A stretch of DNA of 64,000 bases, taken from UBA11891 sp049890035. GTDB taxonomy: Bacteria; Bacteroidota; Bacteroidia; Flavobacteriales; Flavobacteriaceae. The position numbers and the translations under genes were made by a program. Position 1 is the stretch's first letter. Each line of letters starts with the position of its first letter. The stretch spans positions 5,103 to 69,102 of the forward strand of contig JBMHCG010000057.1 of NCBI GenBank assembly GCA_049890035.1, read 5' to 3'. This document shows, piece after piece, positions 61,788 to 64,000 of the stretch. The notes beneath the pieces were generated by a model. It worked only from the letters and a program-made list of their open reading frames with translations, was not told where the DNA came from and did no database searches.

Positions 61788-62024
61788 TTACTCGATTTTT
61801 TGATGAATGGAATCCAAAAGTTGAATCATTCGGTCGTACTGGACCTGCTCGTCGGTATGCTGTTGAAGATGTTCATGGCGGATTCGCTCCGGTTCCTCAC
61901 GTATCAACTCACGAATGATTCCTACCAATGCTAAAGTGCCAAAAAACAAACACCCGGCTATAAAAATAGTTGTATTGACAGCAATCGTAGCTAGAGGATC
62001 TTTGAGATAGTCTTTAAAAATCAT
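61788..62024 (-). CDS. 78-residue membrane protein with acidic helical tail
   Basis: MIFKDYLKDPLATIAVNTTI opens a membrane helix (TIFIAGCLFFGTLALVGIIREL), followed by a charged amphipathic helix rich in Glu, Gln and Arg (EEPERIRHEHLQQHTDEQVQ). It looks like a small single-pass protein with a cytoplasmic coiled tail. It lies alone between the YdeI-like gene and a 590-base gap. Family not recognised. Confidence 0.65.
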   Translation of the reverse strand: MIFKDYLKDPLATIAVNTTIFIAGCLFFGTLALVGIIRELIREEPERIRHEHLQQHTDEQVQYDRMIQLLDSIHQKIE

Positions 62025-62611
62025 TGTAGAAATGTGTTTTGAGGTCGGTTAAAGATACAACAAAGAACAACAAGAGTGAAACCCACGAAAACCTTGGAGG
62101 CATGCCAAATTGATTTTTTTGAATCCTTCGCCCTGTCAGTAAGTATGGGCCAAATCCCTTACATACACGATTAAGATGATGTGCCAAACGGAGCTTAATG
62201 ACTAAATAAAAATAGAGGATAAAAGCATGTAGGAATTTTCTTTGTCCAATACGGTTGAATTGTAATAGTCAGTGTGATTGATTGTACGTGGGGCAATGAC
62301 CGCATACGGTAGAATGTCTGGCTCCCCTTTTACCTATTTGTGAAAGAATTTTTTGGGGGAAGTGCCATTCAAGAAAATAACACTGCTATTCAAGATGGTT
62401 GTGGTATACAAGAACATCTTTTTTAAGGAAAGAATCACCCCATTCCTTAATTTCACTTTTTTGGCAAAAGGAATGAAAAAAGCCAAATGACCCAGCAATG
62501 AAAACCCTATCACACCCTAGCTATAGGACATGGCAGGGTGCATGAATAAGTGATATAATACATATCAAATACTAGCCAGAGACAAGCTCTGGCTAGTATT
62601 TGATTAAAATT
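62025..62611. other. 587-base gene-poor region with several inverted repeats
   Basis: No open frame with credible start and composition was found on either strand. It contains TTAAGGAA at 62423-62430 against TTCCTTAA at 62443-62450, CACCCT at 62513-62518 against AGGGTG at 62535-62540, and the large 17-bp repeat at 62565-62603. It may hold a non-coding RNA or the debris of a lost gene; the sequence gives no name. Confidence 0.4.
62565..62603 (-). terminator. perfect 17-bp inverted repeat after the SnoaL-like lipoprotein
   Basis: TCAAATACTAGCCAGAG at 62565-62581 is the exact complement of CTCTGGCTAGTATTTGA at 62587-62603 around a 5-base loop. It lies 8 bases beyond the stop of the leftward gene, the place of a terminator, but no strong T run follows, so it may instead be an mRNA-stabilising or transcription-pausing hairpin. 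Confidence 0.6.
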
Positions 62612-63112
62612 TTAATCTTCGGATTCCATTTCTGGTACCGGTTGTAAAGATGACATCAATCCACCGGCATCAAAATAATCACCACCAGCAATAATTTTCC
62701 CGTCTTTAAAGTCCCAGGTATGGTAGCTAGTAAGACGCCACTCTTTTCCAGTGGCTGAGTGCTTCCCTGACCATGTTCCATAGGCGCGAACACTTCCGTC
62801 TGGCATGCCTGTTTTTTCAGATACCCCAGGGAGATACGCTCTTGCTTCGAAAGATACATCTTCCATTGCGACTTGCCAGCCTAAAAGATATTCACCAAAG
62901 GCTGCTTTACCAATCGGTTCAGAAGCGTGAAAGGCAGGCTGCCACTGCAAATCAGGATGAACCATATCCATTTGTGCTTGGGGATCGGCCTCAGATCCTT
63001 GCAATGACAGGAACTTTTCAATCATAGCTCGGTTGGCCTCATAGTCGGGATGCATGCCTTGTTGACAAGAAAAAAGCATGACGGAAACAAAAAATAAAAT
63101 ACATTTTTTCAT
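62612..63112 (-). CDS. SnoaL/NTF2-like lipoprotein
   Basis: 166 residues; MKKCILFFVSVMLFSC is a lipoprotein signal with Cys16. The rest is one NTF2-like fold: MIEKFLSLQGSEADPQAQ, DMVHPDLQWQPAF, a central YGTWSGKHSATGKEW strand pair and YHTWDFKDGKIIAGGDYFD, typical of SnoaL-like proteins. It is a small cone-shaped binding or enzyme fold with unknown ligand. A 17-bp hairpin follows its stop. Confidence 0.8.
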   Translation of the reverse strand: MKKCILFFVSVMLFSCQQGMHPDYEANRAMIEKFLSLQGSEADPQAQMDMVHPDLQWQPAFHASEPIGKAAFGEYLLGWQVAMEDVSFEARAYLPGVSEKTGMPDGSVRAYGTWSGKHSATGKEWRLTSYHTWDFKDGKIIAGGDYFDAGGLMSSLQPVPEMESED

Positions 63113-63224
63113 TAGAATTCGTTTATGATTAAGCTACAATATACTGAATTTCAATGACTCATGTGTTTTATGAAGCTATTTTTTTTGATCAATCGTATTG
63201 AATCGTAACAGACTAATTTGAATT

Positions 63225-63617
63225 TTATTGTTTGAGCTTATACTCTTCACGCTGCCAATACAATAATAGCAATGTCGCTGACAATAACAACGCTGCTGGA
63301 AGAGATTTGATCCATGCATCTTCTATGGATATATGAAAATAAATGGCTCCAGACATCATCACTGCAATAATCAAAAGAGCAGGCTGTATGAGCTTGGAAT
63401 AACGAATCCCTATCAGAAGAAGAAGGGCAGCCAATACTTTAATGATTCCAACGACATACATGGTCTGTGAAGACAATCCATAAGCAGCAAACTCCGATGC
63501 TAAGTCTGTTGCATTCCCCCCTCGATACATACTAGCACGACTGAAACGAAGCAACCATACATTTAAAATAGTGAGGGAAACTACTGCCATTAAAACTTTC
63601 CTTATGAGTGTTTTCAT
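63225..63617 (-). CDS. DoxX-like membrane protein
   Basis: 130 residues, four membrane helices. RFSRASMYRGG near residue 24 is a polar loop, then MYVVGIIKVLAALLLLIGIR and LIQPALLIIAVMMSGAIYFH give the DoxX pattern. DoxX-like proteins are linked to respiratory or thiosulfate-related processes in some species, but function here is unknown. It is upstream of the SnoaL-like gene in the same direction, 112 bases away, and may be co-transcribed. Confidence 0.78.
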   Translation of the reverse strand: MKTLIRKVLMAVVSLTILNVWLLRFSRASMYRGGNATDLASEFAAYGLSSQTMYVVGIIKVLAALLLLIGIRYSKLIQPALLIIAVMMSGAIYFHISIEDAWIKSLPAALLLSATLLLLYWQREEYKLKQ

Positions 63618-63714
63618 AGTATTTCGTTTTTCTTTTTAAGTTACAAAAACATTTTGAATCCCGATAAACTAGAACCTTTGCCTACAAAGACTAAAAGAAT
63701 TCCATAGGGTTTTA

Positions 63715-64000
63715 CTACTCATCTGTTGGTAAATTCTCACCTTCTACAGGTGTTGTTTCCGACTCCCCAAACTGGAATCGTAAAATAAGCTCGTGTGTTT
63801 TCAGTCCCAATCCTGCCAGTTGGTTGCTGCGGGGTGTTTCGTAGGCATAACCCAGCTGAATGCCGCTTATATTGATAAAGGAAAGTAGTGAAAAAGAGCT
63901 ATTGGAACGTGCCGATACGCCCATCTCGAAGGTGTTCTGCCAACTGACCATCCCGGTGATCTCTGATGTAAGTGGATTGCCGCTTACCTTACGAAGCATC
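63715..64000 (-). CDS. PorP/SprF family outer-membrane protein, C-terminal fragment (partial at window edge)
   Basis: The reverse-strand frame runs to the window edge; an in-frame ATG at 63999 is probably internal. The visible segment has SFINISGIQLGYAYETPRSN and THELILRFQFGE, the last strands typical of PorP/SprF, which act in type IX secretion and gliding in Bacteroidota. The final Thr/Glu-rich tail is a short extension. Several copies per genome are usual, each paired with a giant gliding or secreted protein that here would lie outside the window. Confidence 0.78.
   Translation of the reverse strand, partial: MLRKVSGNPLTSEITGMVSWQNTFEMGVSARSNSSFSLLSFINISGIQLGYAYETPRSNQLAGLGLKTHELILRFQFGESETTPVEGENLPTDE

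Noticed and set aside
1..64000. CRISPR arrays, insertion sequences, rRNA or tRNA genes
   Set aside because: No spaced direct repeats, no transposase frames, and no conserved RNA sequence or cloverleaf were seen on reading both strands.

Overview
The window reads as the chromosome of a marine member of the Flavobacteriia (Bacteroidota). The evidence is an AT-rich, very compact layout with many overlapping gene ends, SC/GC-type lipobox lipoproteins, a PorP/SprF-family protein of the type IX secretion/gliding machinery at the right edge, a TonB-plug protein, DUF5916/CBM9, DUF2147 and DUF4212 proteins, several sodium-coupled symporters, and TAnnTTTG promoter -7 elements. No rRNA, tRNA, CRISPR array or insertion sequence was found.

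Left end (1-7301): part of a surface-glycan locus. A winged-helix regulator fused to a degenerate nucleotidyltransferase domain, a 95-residue orphan and a PglK-like ABC flippase (cut by the window edge) overlap as one translationally coupled unit. Beside them lie a WecA/MraY-type initiating sugar-phosphate transferase and two paralogous O-antigen ligase/oligosaccharyltransferase proteins with TPR tails.

7316-17873: a 975-residue surface lipoprotein with its own terminator, an M19 dipeptidase, a PBP4-type carboxypeptidase, then a decapitated and nonsense-interrupted paralogue of the large lipoprotein beside a tyrosine recombinase. A PqqB-like metallo-hydrolase, tiny proteins and a GH16 glucanase follow.

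17965-34346: transport and catabolism. It holds a nucleoside symporter, SSS symporters, an alanine/glycine symporter, an M20 amidohydrolase, OsmC, ABA4-like and YkuK-like proteins, a 2-hydroxyacid dehydrogenase, and a DUF1611 (DgcN-like) plus enolase-superfamily (DgcA/dipeptide epimerase-like) gene pair. With the M19 dipeptidase, PBP4 and alanine symporter, this suggests salvage of D-amino acids and peptidoglycan peptides. A stand-alone TonB plug protein, a frameshifted PepSY gene, VanZ, and a flavin monooxygenase-symporter-Smr operon follow.

34365-46142: mostly envelope proteins. They include an outer-membrane barrel coupled to a BIG2-DM13 lipoprotein, a DUF285/BspA-like lipoprotein, a zinc metalloprotease lipoprotein, a cadherin-type lipoprotein, and an operon of DUF2147, Kazal inhibitor, CBM9-DUF5916 and a quinone-reductase-like enzyme.

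46131-64000: a PAQR/hemolysin III protein overlapping an M81 (MlrC-like) lipoprotein, a PHP-domain esterase, several DUF proteins, an acetate module (DUF4212-actP-acs, then TauE), an acyl-CoA dehydrogenase, an SGNH hydrolase, an acetoacetyl-CoA synthetase, stress-type small proteins, and the PorP/SprF fragment.

No single unprecedented system is obvious. The best leads are the D-glutamate/D-peptide salvage set, the regulator-orphan-flippase unit, the lipoprotein relic beside a recombinase, and the DM13 lipoprotein-barrel pair. Functional assignments rest on motif recognition by eye; no database search was run.
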